Below are positions 24,601 through 32,344 of a stretch of DNA of 36,202 nt, piece by piece (within the stretch, counting starts at the first letter, position 1; the number at the start of each line of letters is the position of its first letter). The translations under genes were made by a program, and so were the position numbers. Origin of the DNA: Micromonospora foliorum (GTDB lineage Bacteria > Actinomycetota > Actinomycetes > Mycobacteriales > Micromonosporaceae). The stretch covers positions 1 to 36,202 of the forward strand of contig NZ_JAKKFF010000019.1 in the NCBI RefSeq assembly GCF_022229015.1. The letters run 5' to 3'. A model generated the notes under the pieces. It was not told the DNA's origin and ran no database searches. It saw only the letters and a list, made by a program, of their open reading frames with translations.

Positions 24601-25006
24601 GCTCGACCCGGCGGCCGGGCCGGAGCTGGTCGCCGCCCGCCGGATGGGCGCCGACCCGGTCCTCGACGACGAGGCGAAGGCCCGCTACCGGAGGCACCTG
24701 GCCCGCCTCGACGAGGAGATCGACCGGGCCGCCGCCCGCGACGACAAGCGGAAGGTGTCCACGCTGGACGCCGAGCGGGGTGCGTTGCTCGACGAGCTGC
24801 GTGCCGCGGCGGGCCTCGCCGGCCGGAGCCGCCGCCTGGGCGACGAGGCCGAGCGGGCCCGTAAGACGGTGACCGCGCGAATCCGCGACACGCTCCGCAA
24901 GCTCGACGACCGACACCCGGCACTGGCGAGCCACCTGCGCGACGCCGTCTCCACCGGCACCACCTGCCGCTACCTGCCGCCGGAGCCGCTGCGCTGGCGG
25001 CTCTGA
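21641..25006 (+). CDS. Large MalT/LuxR-like STAND ATPase with helical C-terminus
   Basis: 1121 aa, ATG preceded by a GGGG that is close (3 nt). Residues 1-200 are an AAA/STAND ATPase: Walker A GEPGIGKTT (37-45) and Walker B VVVVLDDLHWADP (157-169). Residues about 290-370 are the winged-helix/adaptor region (VREAVRRRLAQLP, FAFAHDLVRETLYDGL), and 400-870 a TPR-like array. Residues 883-930 are a Gln/Ala/Gly six-residue repeat. The C-terminal 180 residues (DKRKVSTLDAERGALLDEL, ARKTVTARIRDTLRKLDDRH) are helical and charged, with no LuxR helix-turn-helix motif that I can see. It probably acts as a signal-transducing ATPase switch, possibly transcriptional; the DNA-binding part is uncertain. Confidence 0.8.
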   Translation: MDALGDAIIGRDHPASLLRAELDRATTSHGGLVLVTGEPGIGKTTLVTSAAREARQRGALVLGAACWDSDSAPGYWPWVQVLRGLRRSADDWAVARQSAEPALAALLGQSGVGGEQAGRLVSWSGVDPGPDAADQEAFALYDAVTAALVAVSQHRPVVVVLDDLHWADPASLRLLSFAAQHTWFERLLLIGTYRDAEVESGEHPLRPLLMPLVAKATTITLTGFTRDEVAALMTRTAGREPEAGLVDEVHRRTGGNPFFVEQTARLWHADDAVGTIAPGVREAVRRRLAQLPAAVVEALTVAAVLGREFHRQVLAACAAAPAAQVDRLLDRAVTARLVVARGGGRFAFAHDLVRETLYDGLTDDDRRARHGAVVRAVDDLRELTDRLIPADLARHAYLAGPALDRARVATLLVAAGRDAFARLAGDEAAVHFRRALEVVEDPAQRVRILVEFAESHYHHAGREEVARLLAEAAKLARSLDDPVLLARVALTVNRSRQVETAQSIEAAELVREAYRRLIGEPDTTATVGALVADLITATETIARRGQDDEALTFSLWARHDTTWGLGTAATRAALTAEIRDVARRTGDRETELWATSLRWVALLELGDPRFAEELTTFVDAERQGDFARHRMAAAVDSGIIAAFRGDFTRADERFAVLTDRADPGHTEFGFMGHHLRWSRLLLQGRVDEAAALVDGLAPTDYPYRELLRAITAVERGDDETAIRLTAGIEAAAIRYPRPVSPLWLRLRAQVAAASADPQRCDAARAALAPHRGEWTVGLFGCDISGPVDHWLALIDAAQERWDDAIAGFTAARDSADRMGSRPWSLLARTGLANALAGRGHPGDTATSTALRASAVEEATALGMTQVLHRLAAPTAPDTDRPNQAVAPGQAAGSGQAVGSGHAAGSGQGLGSAQAVASAQAVAPGQVVAPGQAAPVAAAVEGYEFRRDGPVWQLGYDGVVVHLPDAKGLHDLHLLLSRPGSDVPAVELLDPAAGPELVAARRMGADPVLDDEAKARYRRHLARLDEEIDRAAARDDKRKVSTLDAERGALLDELRAAAGLAGRSRRLGDEAERARKTVTARIRDTLRKLDDRHPALASHLRDAVSTGTTCRYLPPEPLRWRL
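24287..24430 (+). repeat. Eight degenerate 18-bp coding repeats in the ATPase linker
   Basis: Eight in-frame six-residue units (QAVAPG, QAAGSG, QAVGSG, HAAGSG, QGLGSA, QAVASA, QAVAPG, QVVAPG) form a flexible linker between the TPR-like array and the C-terminal domain. Unit number may vary between strains. Confidence 0.85.
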
Positions 25007-25020
25007 GCCGGGGTCGGCGC

Positions 25021-25040
25021 GCCGGCTGGTCAGCGCCGGC
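25021..25040. terminator. Weak hairpin between convergent genes
   Basis: GCCGGC repeats at 25021-25026 and 25035-25040 can form a 6-bp stem with an 8-nt loop between the ATPase stop (25006) and the hydrolase stop (25056). Confidence 0.35.
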
Positions 25041-25055
25041 CACGGGCCCCGCGGC

Positions 25056-26024
25056 TCAGTCCTTGAGATCAGGGCTGGGGTCCAGAACCCGGGCGAGCCA
25101 GTCGGTCTGGGCGCGTCGTGCCGCGGCCGACACGCGGACCTGGGGGAACAGCGCCGAAAATCCGTGGAAGCCGCCGGCCCACAGGTGCAACTCGGCCTGG
25201 CCACCGGCGGCCCAGATCCGACTCGCGTAGCTGACATCCTCGTCGCGAAAAACCTCGGCGGTCCCGGCGTCGATGTACGTGGTCGGCAGACCCGACAGGT
25301 CGTCCGCCAGCGCGGGTGAGACGTAGGCGGAGACGGTCCGGTCGGTGTGCTCGCCGAGGACGCTACGCCACCCGAACTCGTTCATCTCCCGGGTCCACAC
25401 GCCGTCCAGCCCGCTGTACTGAAGGCTGGAGGTGGTGTCGTTGCGGTGGTCGAGCATGGGGCACGACAGCAACTGGGCGGCGATGGTCGGGGTATTGCGG
25501 TCGCGAGCCATCAGCGTGACTCCTGCCGCCAGGCCACCTCCGGCGCTGGCACCGGCTACGACGATGCGGGCCGGGTCGATGCCCAGGTCCGCGGCGTTCT
25601 CGGCGACCCAGAGCAGGCCCTGGTAACAGTCGTCGACCAGGGTCGTACCGGTTACCTCCGGGGCCAGCCGGTAGTCCACAGTGACCACGACGGCGCCGAA
25701 CCGGTCGAGCCATTCCAGCGGGACATCGATGTTCGAGTAACGGTCGCCCCACATCATCCCGCCGCCGTGGATCCAATAGACGCAGGGTGCGCCGGCGGCA
25801 CGATCGGTGGGGCTGAGGATGGACAGCGGGATCGGCGTTGCGTCAGTGGCGGGAACGGTGACCTCGCGCCGCTCGACCGCACGGCCTTCCAGATGACTTT
25901 CGATCGACGGTTGGGGAAAGTGGCGCAGCTGCTCGATCACCTCGGGACCGAGGGGCGGCATCGACGGCAGTTCGGCCAGGGGTACGAGCAACTCGGGGTC
26001 GATGCCCGGTCGGGGGAAGTTCAT
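25056..26024 (-). CDS. Alpha/beta hydrolase, HSL-type esterase/lipase
   Basis: 322 aa from ATG 26024, with AAGGAT 4 nt upstream. The HSL-family layout is complete: oxyanion motif IHGGGMMWG (85-93), nucleophile elbow GASAGGG (158-164; S160), acid in AEVFRDED (about D261) and His in AGGFHGFS (H287). It should hydrolyse short-chain esters. No signal peptide, so it is cytoplasmic. It lies 49 nt downstream of the ABM monooxygenase gene, probably in one operon, and the divergent AraC gene is the likely regulator of both. Confidence 0.92.
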   Translation of the reverse strand: MNFPRPGIDPELLVPLAELPSMPPLGPEVIEQLRHFPQPSIESHLEGRAVERREVTVPATDATPIPLSILSPTDRAAGAPCVYWIHGGGMMWGDRYSNIDVPLEWLDRFGAVVVTVDYRLAPEVTGTTLVDDCYQGLLWVAENAADLGIDPARIVVAGASAGGGLAAGVTLMARDRNTPTIAAQLLSCPMLDHRNDTTSSLQYSGLDGVWTREMNEFGWRSVLGEHTDRTVSAYVSPALADDLSGLPTTYIDAGTAEVFRDEDVSYASRIWAAGGQAELHLWAGGFHGFSALFPQVRVSAAARRAQTDWLARVLDPSPDLKD

Positions 26025-26073
26025 CAGGATCCTTTCGCTGACACAGGTAGGGGTGATCGGTGCGGTCGCCGGT

Positions 26074-26379
26074 TCAGAAGGTCGCCTTGCCGCCGACCGG
26101 CACGGCGTCGGTGTACGCCGAGTCACCGGCCAGCAGCGGCTGAAGCTTCGCGACCAGGGCCTGCGCCTGCTCGCCCGCGAAGAACGCGCTGTGCGCCTCG
26201 GCGCTGGTCCAGCCTTCGATGACGTGGACGACGTCGCGGTCGGACGCCGAGCGGGACACGAGGAAGACCACGCAGTCGTCGTGCGGCAGGGACGGTGCGT
26301 CGAGCAACAACTGGATCAGCTCGTCCGCCTTGCCTGGCTTAGCTGTCATGGTGGCCTGGAACCCGTGGTGGACGGACAT
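26074..26379 (-). CDS. ABM-domain monooxygenase (putative quinol/antibiotic monooxygenase)
   Basis: 101 aa, ATG with GGAG 8 nt upstream. The dimeric ferredoxin-like fold is recognisable: HHGFQATMTAKPGKADELIQLL, then DVVHVIEGWTSAEAHSAFFAG, then QALVAKLQPLLAG. Family members oxidise aromatic polyketides, quinols or degrade haem without a metal or bound cofactor; the substrate here is unknown. It precedes the alpha/beta hydrolase gene, so the pair could act sequentially on an aromatic ester or lactone. Confidence 0.88.
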   Translation of the reverse strand: MSVHHGFQATMTAKPGKADELIQLLLDAPSLPHDDCVVFLVSRSASDRDVVHVIEGWTSAEAHSAFFAGEQAQALVAKLQPLLAGDSAYTDAVPVGGKATF

Positions 26380-26430
26380 TGTTGAGACTCCTAATCGTTG
26401 AGCTGCGCTGCGCTCTTCGGGAAACTGACA

Positions 26431-26459
26431 ATCCTATGGAAGCGCATTTACCAGCAAAA
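26431..26459 (-). promoter_or_regulatory. Candidate promoter of the monooxygenase-hydrolase operon
   Basis: On the minus strand TTTTGC (26459-26454) and TAGGAT (26436-26431) are spaced by 17 nt. The spot is locally AT-rich and gives a leader of about 45-50 nt to the ATG at 26379. Confidence 0.4.
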
Positions 26460-26536
26460 ACGTTAGAAGAATGCTCGCCGGGCCTTGCCTCATCCTCTCA
26501 TTCTGGCGAGGATTGGTTCTGTGGCACAATCGGGTC

Positions 26537-27442
26537 GTGGACCTCGATGAGCTGCGGGTGTTGCTGGCCAGGCACGCCCGACCGGACATGAACACCACCA
26601 TTGAGGGGGTGCTGATCTCCAAGGTCGAGCAGCAGACGGCGCCGACCACGTCGATGTCGGGCACCGTGCTGGCACTCATCGCCCAAGGCGCCAAACAGAT
26701 GGCGCTGGGCGACCGCGTGTACGAGTACCGGGCCGGCCAGTACCTTGTCGCGTCGGTAGACCTGCCGGTCACCGGCCGTTTCACCCAGGCGAGCGCCGAC
26801 GCGCCGGCTCTGGGTTTCGGTCTGGTGCTACATCCGGCCATGGTCGCGGAGTTGCTGCTGCAGGCGGCGCCGGGCGACCTCCCGCCCCTGACCGGGCCGA
26901 CGCCGTCGGGGCTGCTGGTCAGCGACGCTCCTGACGAGCTCGGCGACGCGGTGATCCGACTGCTTCGGCTGCTGGATCGGCCCCGGGACGCCACGGTGCT
27001 CGCGCCCCTGATCAAGCGGGAGATCCTGTGGCGGCTGCTCACCGGGGAGCAGGGTGCGGCCGTCCGGCAGCTCGGTCTGGCCGACAGCAGCCTCAGTCAC
27101 ATCGCCCGGGCGGTCCGGTGGATCCGCGACCATTTTGCGCAGCCGTTCCGGGTGGAGGAGCTAGCGCGGCTGACCGGAATGAGCGTGTCGGCGTTCTATC
27201 GCAACTTCCAGGCGGTGACCGCGATGAGCCCGATCCAGTTCCAGAAGCAGATCCGATTGCAGGAGGCGCGGCTCCTGCTCGCCACGCACCCCAACGACGT
27301 CACCGGGGTGGGCATCCGGGTTGGCTACGAGAGCCCGTCGCAGTTCAGCCGCGAATATCGTCGCCAGTTCGGCGCGCCTCCCAGTCAGGACGCCACCCGC
27401 CTGCGGGGGACCATCCGAGCCGAGGTGCCGGCGGTCGTCTGA
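26537..27442 (+). CDS. AraC-family transcriptional regulator
   Basis: 301 aa from GTG 26537. This start is preferred because CACAAT lies exactly 6 nt upstream (leaderless) and conserved-looking sequence begins with VDLDELRVLLARHARPD; the longer frame to 26471 has an unlikely hydrophobic leader. Residues about 20-160 resemble an AraC_N-type ligand domain (GTVLALIAQGAKQMALGDRVYEYRAGQYLVASVDLPVTG). Residues about 195-290 are a paired helix-turn-helix (FRVEELARLTGMSVSAFYRNFQAVTAMSPIQFQKQIRL...VGYESPSQFSREYRRQFG). It is divergent from the monooxygenase/hydrolase operon and is the obvious candidate regulator. Confidence 0.92.
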   Translation: MDLDELRVLLARHARPDMNTTIEGVLISKVEQQTAPTTSMSGTVLALIAQGAKQMALGDRVYEYRAGQYLVASVDLPVTGRFTQASADAPALGFGLVLHPAMVAELLLQAAPGDLPPLTGPTPSGLLVSDAPDELGDAVIRLLRLLDRPRDATVLAPLIKREILWRLLTGEQGAAVRQLGLADSSLSHIARAVRWIRDHFAQPFRVEELARLTGMSVSAFYRNFQAVTAMSPIQFQKQIRLQEARLLLATHPNDVTGVGIRVGYESPSQFSREYRRQFGAPPSQDATRLRGTIRAEVPAVV

Positions 27443-27476
27443 CCGCCAGCGTTCACCCGGGCGCCCAGACGACAGC

Positions 27477-27512
27477 CGACGGGCGCCGCCACAGCCGTGG
27501 CGGCGCCCGTCG
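27477..27512. terminator. Strong bidirectional terminator hairpin
   Basis: A perfect 16-bp GC-rich stem (27477-27492 with 27497-27512) and 4-nt loop lie between the AraC stop (27442) and the ABC permease stop (27525), serving convergent transcripts. Confidence 0.8.
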
Positions 27513-27524
27513 CTTGAATCACTG

Positions 27525-28382
27525 TCAGCGGCGGTTGTACCTGTACATCGTCAGGGTGCCGAAGACCAGGACGAAGCCGGCGCTCCATAGCAGCAGCCAC
27601 ATCGTGGCCGACGGGTCGGACTCGCCGCTCATCGCTCCCCGGATGGCGGCCACCAGTTGCGTCACCGGGTTGACCTTCACGAACGCCTGGAGCCAGCCGG
27701 GCATGGTGCTCGGCTCGACGAAGACGTTGCTCAGGAACGTCAGCGGGAACAGCACCATCATGCTGACCCCCATCACCGACTTCTCGCTGCGCAGGATCAG
27801 CCCGAAGAACGTCCACACCCAGGAGAACGCGAACGAGAAGACCACCAGCAGCCCGATCCCGGTAACGACCCCGACCACCCCGCCCTCGGGGCGGAACCCG
27901 AGCACCAGCCCGAGGCCCAGGATCACCACGGCGGCGAGGATGTAGCGCAGCACGTCGCCGAAGATCATGCCGACCAGGGCGGCCGGGCGCCAGACGGGCA
28001 GCGTCCGGAACCGGTCGAAGATGCCCTTCTCGATGTCGGTGTTGAGGCCGATGCCGGTGTACATGGTGATCATGACGACGCTGGTCACCATGATGCCGGG
28101 CAGGAAGAACTGCAGGTAGTCGCGCGGACTGCCGGCGAGGGCGCCACCGAACAGGTACGTGAACATCAGCACCATGATGATCGGGAACGCGGTCACGTCG
28201 AAGAGCTGCTCCGGCACGTGCTTGATCTTCAGCATGGCCCGCCAGCCGAAGGTGAGTGACGCGCCCAGCGCGCTCGGCCGGGGAGGTCGGGCACCGGGCG
28301 CGAGCACGGTCGCCAGCGCCTCGGCGGACGGGACGTAGACGGACGGCGCCCGTTCGGTAGTGGTGGTCGTGGTGTCGCTCAT
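27525..28382 (-). CDS. ABC-2 type transporter permease, DrrB-like
   Basis: 285 aa, ATG overlapping the ATPase gene stop by 4 nt (28379-28382). It has about six membrane helices: [38 protein letters not shown], two around [18 protein letters not shown] and [37 protein letters not shown] and the C-terminal [19 protein letters not shown]. The cytoplasmic coupling segment [20 protein letters not shown] is typical of the daunorubicin-resistance DrrB family. It should pair with the adjacent ATPase to export a drug-like or lipid substrate. Confidence 0.93.
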   Translation of the reverse strand: MSDTTTTTTERAPSVYVPSAEALATVLAPGARPPRPSALGASLTFGWRAMLKIKHVPEQLFDVTAFPIIMVLMFTYLFGGALAGSPRDYLQFFLPGIMVTSVVMITMYTGIGLNTDIEKGIFDRFRTLPVWRPAALVGMIFGDVLRYILAAVVILGLGLVLGFRPEGGVVGVVTGIGLLVVFSFAFSWVWTFFGLILRSEKSVMGVSMMVLFPLTFLSNVFVEPSTMPGWLQAFVKVNPVTQLVAAIRGAMSGESDPSATMWLLLWSAGFVLVFGTLTMYRYNRR

Positions 28383-29392
28383 CGGGCTGCCTCCAGCTCG
28401 TCGTCGCGCTCGTCGGTCGGCACGGCGGGGTGGTCGGTCAGGGCCAGGAAGACCTCGTCCAGGCTCGGCTGGCCGAGGGAGAAGTTGTCGACCAGGATGC
28501 CGGCGCGGGCCAGGTTGCTGAGCGCGCGAGCGGCCTGGGCGCTGGCGTCGAGGTCGGTGCCGGCCTCGCCGACGCGGGCGGTCAGCGCCACCGGATCGGC
28601 GGCGAGCTGCACCGGCACGTCGAGCGCCTCCCGGAGCACCCGTTCCGCCTCCGGGCGCTGTGCGGGGTCGCGCAGTCGCAGGTGGACGGTGCCCGAGCCG
28701 ATCGACGACTTCAACTCACCCGGGGTGCCCTCCGCGATCACCCGGCCGTGGTCGACGACCGCGATCCGCCCGGCGAGCTGGTCGGCCTCGTCGAGGTACT
28801 GGGTGGTCAGCAGCACCGTCGTGCCGTGCGACACCACCGCCCGGACGATCTCCCACACCTGGTTGCGGCTGCGCGGGTCGAGACCGGTCGTCGGTTCGTC
28901 GAGGAAGAGCAGATCGGGGGTGTTCAGGATGCTGGCGGCGATGTCGATGCGTCGCCGCATCCCACCCGAGTACTTCTTCACCTGGCGGTCGCTCGCCTCG
29001 GTCAGACCGAACGCGGCCAGCAGGGCCGCCGCGCGCTCCCGAGCGGCCGGCTTGCGCAGGCCGAGCAGGCGGGCGAGGAGCACCAGGTTCTCCGTGCCGG
29101 TCAGGTCCTCGTCGACCGAGGCGTACTGGCCGGTGAGGCTGACCCGGGAACGGACCTTGTCGGCCTCGTCGACCACGTCGTGCCCGAAGACCCGGGCCGA
29201 GCCGCCGTCGGGTCGCAGCAACGTGGCGAGCACCCGGACCGCTGTGGTCTTGCCCGCGCCGTTCGGGCCGAGCAGGCCGTAGACGGTGCCGGCGGGCACC
29301 TGGAGGTCGATGCCGGCCAGCGCCCGGGTGTCCCCGAACGAGCGGGTGAGCCCCTCGGCCTCGATGGCCAGACCTGTGGTGCGTCTACTCAT
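28379..29392 (-). CDS. ABC transporter ATP-binding protein, DrrA-like
   Basis: 337 aa, ATG with AAGG about 9 nt upstream. It contains Walker [10 protein letters not shown] (42-50), Q-loop at [14 protein letters not shown], the ABC signature YSGGM (141-145), Walker [10 protein letters not shown] (161-169) and H-loop [11 protein letters not shown]. The C-terminal DrrA-type accessory region ends [16 protein letters not shown]. It is the energy-coupling subunit of the exporter with the downstream permease. The substrate is unknown; in this family anthracyclines, other antibiotics or lipids are typical. The upstream FMN reductase, 27 nt away on the same strand, is probably co-transcribed. Confidence 0.95.
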   Translation of the reverse strand: MSRRTTGLAIEAEGLTRSFGDTRALAGIDLQVPAGTVYGLLGPNGAGKTTAVRVLATLLRPDGGSARVFGHDVVDEADKVRSRVSLTGQYASVDEDLTGTENLVLLARLLGLRKPAARERAAALLAAFGLTEASDRQVKKYSGGMRRRIDIAASILNTPDLLFLDEPTTGLDPRSRNQVWEIVRAVVSHGTTVLLTTQYLDEADQLAGRIAVVDHGRVIAEGTPGELKSSIGSGTVHLRLRDPAQRPEAERVLREALDVPVQLAADPVALTARVGEAGTDLDASAQAARALSNLARAGILVDNFSLGQPSLDEVFLALTDHPAVPTDERDDELEAAR

Positions 29393-29419
29393 GATTCTTA
29401 CCTTTCGTGGTGGACGTGT

Positions 29420-29974
29420 TCAGGAGACGTAGGGTCGAGCCGCCCGGCCGTCGCGCAGTGCCAGACCCCACCAGCGCAGCTGGTCGAGCAGGACGCCGAC
29501 GTCGCGCTGCAGCTCGTCGGTGCACTGGGCGGTCGGCTCGTCGGCGAGCAGGTCGATCCCGACGACGTCGCGCACCGTCATCGCGTGCAGTGCGGTGAAG
29601 ACGGTACGTAGCTGGTCGACCGCGTGCTGGCCGGTGGACCGACAGCCGTACGACACGAAACCGACCGGTTTGGCCTGCCACTCGTCGTACGCGTAGTCGA
29701 TGGCTTGTTTCAAGGGTGCCGGGAAGCTGTGGTTGTACTCGGGGGTGACCACGACGAACGCGTCCGCCCGGCCCACCTCGCGGACGAACGCCCGGATGGA
29801 CGCGGTCGGCTCGGCGGGGTAGGTGGCCGGGAAGTCGTACTCGGTCAGGTCAACGACCGTCACCGCCAGGTCGTCGTGCCGCGTGGCCTGCTCGACGAAC
29901 CAGTGGGCGAGGCGGTCGCCGACCCGCCCCTCCCGTGTGCTGCCGACGATCACGGCGATCCGCAACTGTGTCAT
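29420..29974 (-). CDS. NADPH-dependent FMN reductase
   Basis: 184 aa from ATG 29974, with a GGGGGG stretch a few nt upstream; GTG 29980 is less likely. The flavodoxin-like fold shows the phosphate-binding loop GSTREGRVGDR (about residues 11-21) and VTPEYNHSFPAPLKQAIDYA (about 77-96), the conserved FMN-isoalloxazine segment. Family members reduce FMN, quinones or azo compounds. It lies upstream of the DrrA/DrrB-type genes on the same strand, hinting at a combined redox-stress and export response. Confidence 0.92.
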   Translation of the reverse strand: MTQLRIAVIVGSTREGRVGDRLAHWFVEQATRHDDLAVTVVDLTEYDFPATYPAEPTASIRAFVREVGRADAFVVVTPEYNHSFPAPLKQAIDYAYDEWQAKPVGFVSYGCRSTGQHAVDQLRTVFTALHAMTVRDVVGIDLLADEPTAQCTDELQRDVGVLLDQLRWWGLALRDGRAARPYVS

Positions 29975-30014
29975 GGCCACCCCCCTTCCACCCTGAAGGC
30001 GCGAGGTGACGACA

Positions 30015-30045
30015 CGCGCCCGCTAGATCCGATCTAGCGGGCGCG
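30015..30045. promoter_or_regulatory. 31-nt palindrome between divergent genes (candidate operator)
   Basis: A perfect 14-bp inverted repeat (30015-30028 with 30032-30045) with only a 3-nt centre lies between the divergent FMN reductase (minus) and GNAT (plus) genes. In this position a terminator has no obvious purpose for either gene, so a regulator-binding site for the reductase/exporter operon is favoured. An internal CTAGATC...GATCTAG core is AT-richer than the surroundings. Confidence 0.5.
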
Positions 30046-30104
30046 GTTCGGGGCGAAATGTCGGTGGGATCGGCTTGACTGGGGTCGACGAACAGGGGGG
30101 CGGA

Positions 30105-30620
30105 ATGGCACAGGTACGCATCGAGCCGTGGCACGAGGACGACCTCGACCTGCTGCGGCAGCTCAACTCACCGGACACCCGCAAGCACACCGGCGGCCCG
30201 GAGACCGACGAGCAGGTGCTCGCCCGGCACGACCGGTACGTGCACTTCTCGGGCACCGGGCAGGGCTGCATGTTCACGCTGGTGCTGCCGGACGGGGCAC
30301 GGGCGGGCAGCGTCGGCTACTGGGCCCGCGAGTGGCGCGAGCAACCGGTGTACGAGCTGGGCTGGGCGGTGCTGCCCGCGTACCGGGGGCAGGGCCTCGC
30401 CACGGCGGCGGTGCGCGCGGTGGTGGACGTGGCCCGCGCGCGACGGGACCGGCACCACGCCCACGCCTACCCCTCGGTCGACAACCCCGCCTCGAACGCG
30501 GTGTGCCGCAAGGCCGGCTTCACGCTGCTCGGCGAGACCGGCTTCGAATACCCGCCGGGGCAGATGATGCGGGCCAACGACTGGCAGCTCGACCTGACCG
30601 CCCCACCGACCGGAAGCTGA
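30105..30620 (+). CDS. GNAT-family N-acetyltransferase (RimJ/RimL-like)
   Basis: 171 aa, ATG 30105 with GGGGGG about 5 nt upstream. The motif VYELGWAVLPAYRGQGLATAAVRAVVDVA (about 83-111) has the acetyl-CoA loop RGQGLA. The segment SVDNPASNAVCRKAGFTLLGE (about 129-149) is the classical SxNxxSxxVxxKxGF signature of RimJ/RimL-like enzymes. The acceptor may be a protein N-terminus or a small amine; antibiotic inactivation cannot be excluded. It ends 26 nt from the convergent SDR gene. Confidence 0.9.
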   Translation: MAQVRIEPWHEDDLDLLRQLNSPDTRKHTGGPETDEQVLARHDRYVHFSGTGQGCMFTLVLPDGARAGSVGYWAREWREQPVYELGWAVLPAYRGQGLATAAVRAVVDVARARRDRHHAHAYPSVDNPASNAVCRKAGFTLLGETGFEYPPGQMMRANDWQLDLTAPPTGS

Positions 30621-30646
30621 GGGCGGCGGGGCGGTTCACGGCGCTG

Positions 30647-31399
30647 TCACCAGGGCAGCACGCCGTACCCACCACCGGCGTCCATCTGGAAGCCCCAGAG
30701 CAGTCCGTTCGGGCCGTCGGCCGGCAGGGTCGCCAGGTGCACGCTCACCTCGGCGCCCTGTTCGGCGGTGCGGAAGCCGCTGTTGCCGTTGAGGTCGGTG
30801 GCGCAGTAGCCCGGGTTCGCCGCGTTCACCTTGATCGGGGTGTCCCGCAGCTCCTTGGCGTACATGGCGGTGAGCATGTTCAGCGCCGCCTTGGACGACG
30901 GGTACGGCACGGAGGTCAGCTCGAACAGCGCGCCGTTCGGGTCGGTCATCACCGCGATCGAGCCGACCTCGCTCGACACGTTGACGATCCGGGCGGCCGG
31001 TGCCCGGCGCAGCAGCGGCAGTAGCGCGTTGGTCACCGCCACCACCCCGAAGACGTTCGTCTCGTACAGCCGGCGCAGCGTCGCCACTGTCGTCTCGCTG
31101 GGCAGCCCTCGTGCGCCGTCAGCGAGGATGATGCCGGCGTTGTTGACCAGCACGTCCAGTTGGCCGTACTCCGCCTCCACCCGCTTCGCGGCGGTCGTCA
31201 CCGACTCGGCGTCGGTGATGTCGAGCGGCACGAACACCGCGTCCGCGCCGCCGTCGCGCAGCTCCCGCTCCGCTGCCCGGCCCCGCTCGGCGTCCCGCGC
31301 GCCCACCAGCACGGTCATCCCGAGGGCACCGAGCTGCCGGGCGGTGGCGAAGCCGATCCCCTTGTTGGCCCCGGTGATCAGGGCGATCATGTTCGTCAT
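30647..31399 (-). CDS. Short-chain dehydrogenase/reductase (SDR)
   Basis: 250 aa from ATG 31399. A much longer frame continues upstream but runs antisense to the regulator gene and is not coding. Classical SDR motifs are present: TGANKGIGFA (cofactor loop, residues 9-18), NNAGI, the catalytic Ser in NVSSEVGS, and YPSSK supplying Tyr and Lys, followed by NAANPGYCATDLN. It uses NAD(P)H on an unknown carbonyl or alcohol. It is divergent from the XRE/MmyB-like regulator, an arrangement often seen in actinomycetes where that regulator controls the SDR. Confidence 0.93.
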   Translation of the reverse strand: MTNMIALITGANKGIGFATARQLGALGMTVLVGARDAERGRAAERELRDGGADAVFVPLDITDAESVTTAAKRVEAEYGQLDVLVNNAGIILADGARGLPSETTVATLRRLYETNVFGVVAVTNALLPLLRRAPAARIVNVSSEVGSIAVMTDPNGALFELTSVPYPSSKAALNMLTAMYAKELRDTPIKVNAANPGYCATDLNGNSGFRTAEQGAEVSVHLATLPADGPNGLLWGFQMDAGGGYGVLPW

Positions 31400-31489
31400 G
31401 CCGTCGAGCCTCGCCGGGCTGGCCGCGCCCGGGGAGAGACGGGCGGAGGCTGGGACCGGCGGTACCACCCTCGCCGGCCCGCACCGAGG

Positions 31490-31495
31490 CATGCT
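31490..31495 (+). promoter_or_regulatory. Candidate -10 for leaderless XRE/MmyB-like regulator transcript
   Basis: CATGCT lies 6 nt before the ATG at 31502. GAGG overlaps the same spot, so a very short leader is the alternative. Evidence is weak. Confidence 0.25.
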
Positions 31496-31501
31496 GAGGG
31501 C

Positions 31502-32344
31502 ATGACGAGCATCGGGCTGCGGCGTGACGAACTGGCGGCGTTCCTGCGTACCCGCCGCGCCCGGCTGCGGCCCGCCGAGGTCGGGCTCCCCGAGGGCGAA
31601 CGCCGACGCACCCCCGGGCTGCGCCGGCAGGAGGTCGCCCAGCTCGCCGGCATGTCGATCGACTACTACATCCGGCTGGAGCAGGGCCGCGGGCCGCACC
31701 CGTCGCGGCAGGTGCTCGCCGCGATGGCCCGGGCGCTGCTGCTGAGTCGGGACGAGCGCGAGTATCTGTTCCGGATCGCCGGGGAGAATCCGCTGCCGGC
31801 CGGCGGGCCGAGCCGGGAGGTGACCCCCGGGCTGCGGCACCTGATGGACGCGATGACTGAGACTCCGGCGTACCTCGTCGACGCCGCGTACCAGGTGTTG
31901 GCGTGGAACCGGCTGGCCACGTACTTCATGGGCGACCTCTCGGCCGTGCCGGCCGCGGACCGCAACATGATCCGCTGGACCTTCCGGCGTCCGGCGACCG
32001 ACAGCCACTGGACCGACGCCGAGACCATCTGCTTCGTCCGCAGCACCGTGGCGGACCTGCGGGCCGCCTACGGCCGTTACCCGGCCGACCCGGCGATCCG
32101 CGAGCTGGTCACCGAGCTGCTCGGCACCTCGCCACGGTTCGCGCGGCTCTGGGCGGAGCACGATGTCGAGGAGCGCCGCCCCACCGTCAAGCGGGTGCCG
32201 CACCCGGAGCTGGGATCGTTGGAGTTCGAGTGCCGGGTGCTGCACGTTCCGGAGACCGACCAGCGGATGATCGTCTACGTCCCCGAGCCCGGCTCGCCCA
32301 CTCAGGCGGTGTTCCGCCGGCTCGCCGAGCGCGTCGCGCCCTGA
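31502..32344 (+). CDS. XRE regulator with MmyB-like ligand-binding domain
   Basis: 280 aa. An N-terminal helix-turn-helix (RTPGLRRQEVAQLAGMSIDYYIRLEQGRGPHPSRQVL, about 36-71) is followed by the MmyB-like PAS-type ligand domain, with TPAYLVDAAYQVLAWNRLATYFMGDL (about 120-145) and the conserved helical region IRELVTELLGTSPRFARLWAEHDV (about 199-222). Family members bind fatty-acid-like or other hydrophobic ligands and regulate a neighbouring dehydrogenase. It is divergent from the SDR. Its 3' end overlaps the end of the convergent ArsR-type gene by 43 nt. Confidence 0.93.
   Translation: MTSIGLRRDELAAFLRTRRARLRPAEVGLPEGERRRTPGLRRQEVAQLAGMSIDYYIRLEQGRGPHPSRQVLAAMARALLLSRDEREYLFRIAGENPLPAGGPSREVTPGLRHLMDAMTETPAYLVDAAYQVLAWNRLATYFMGDLSAVPAADRNMIRWTFRRPATDSHWTDAETICFVRSTVADLRAAYGRYPADPAIRELVTELLGTSPRFARLWAEHDVEERRPTVKRVPHPELGSLEFECRVLHVPETDQRMIVYVPEPGSPTQAVFRRLAERVAP

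Noticed and set aside
31400..32245. N-terminal extension of the SDR frame
   Set aside because: Runs antisense through the XRE/MmyB-like regulator; the SDR begins at ATG 31399 next to its cofactor motif.
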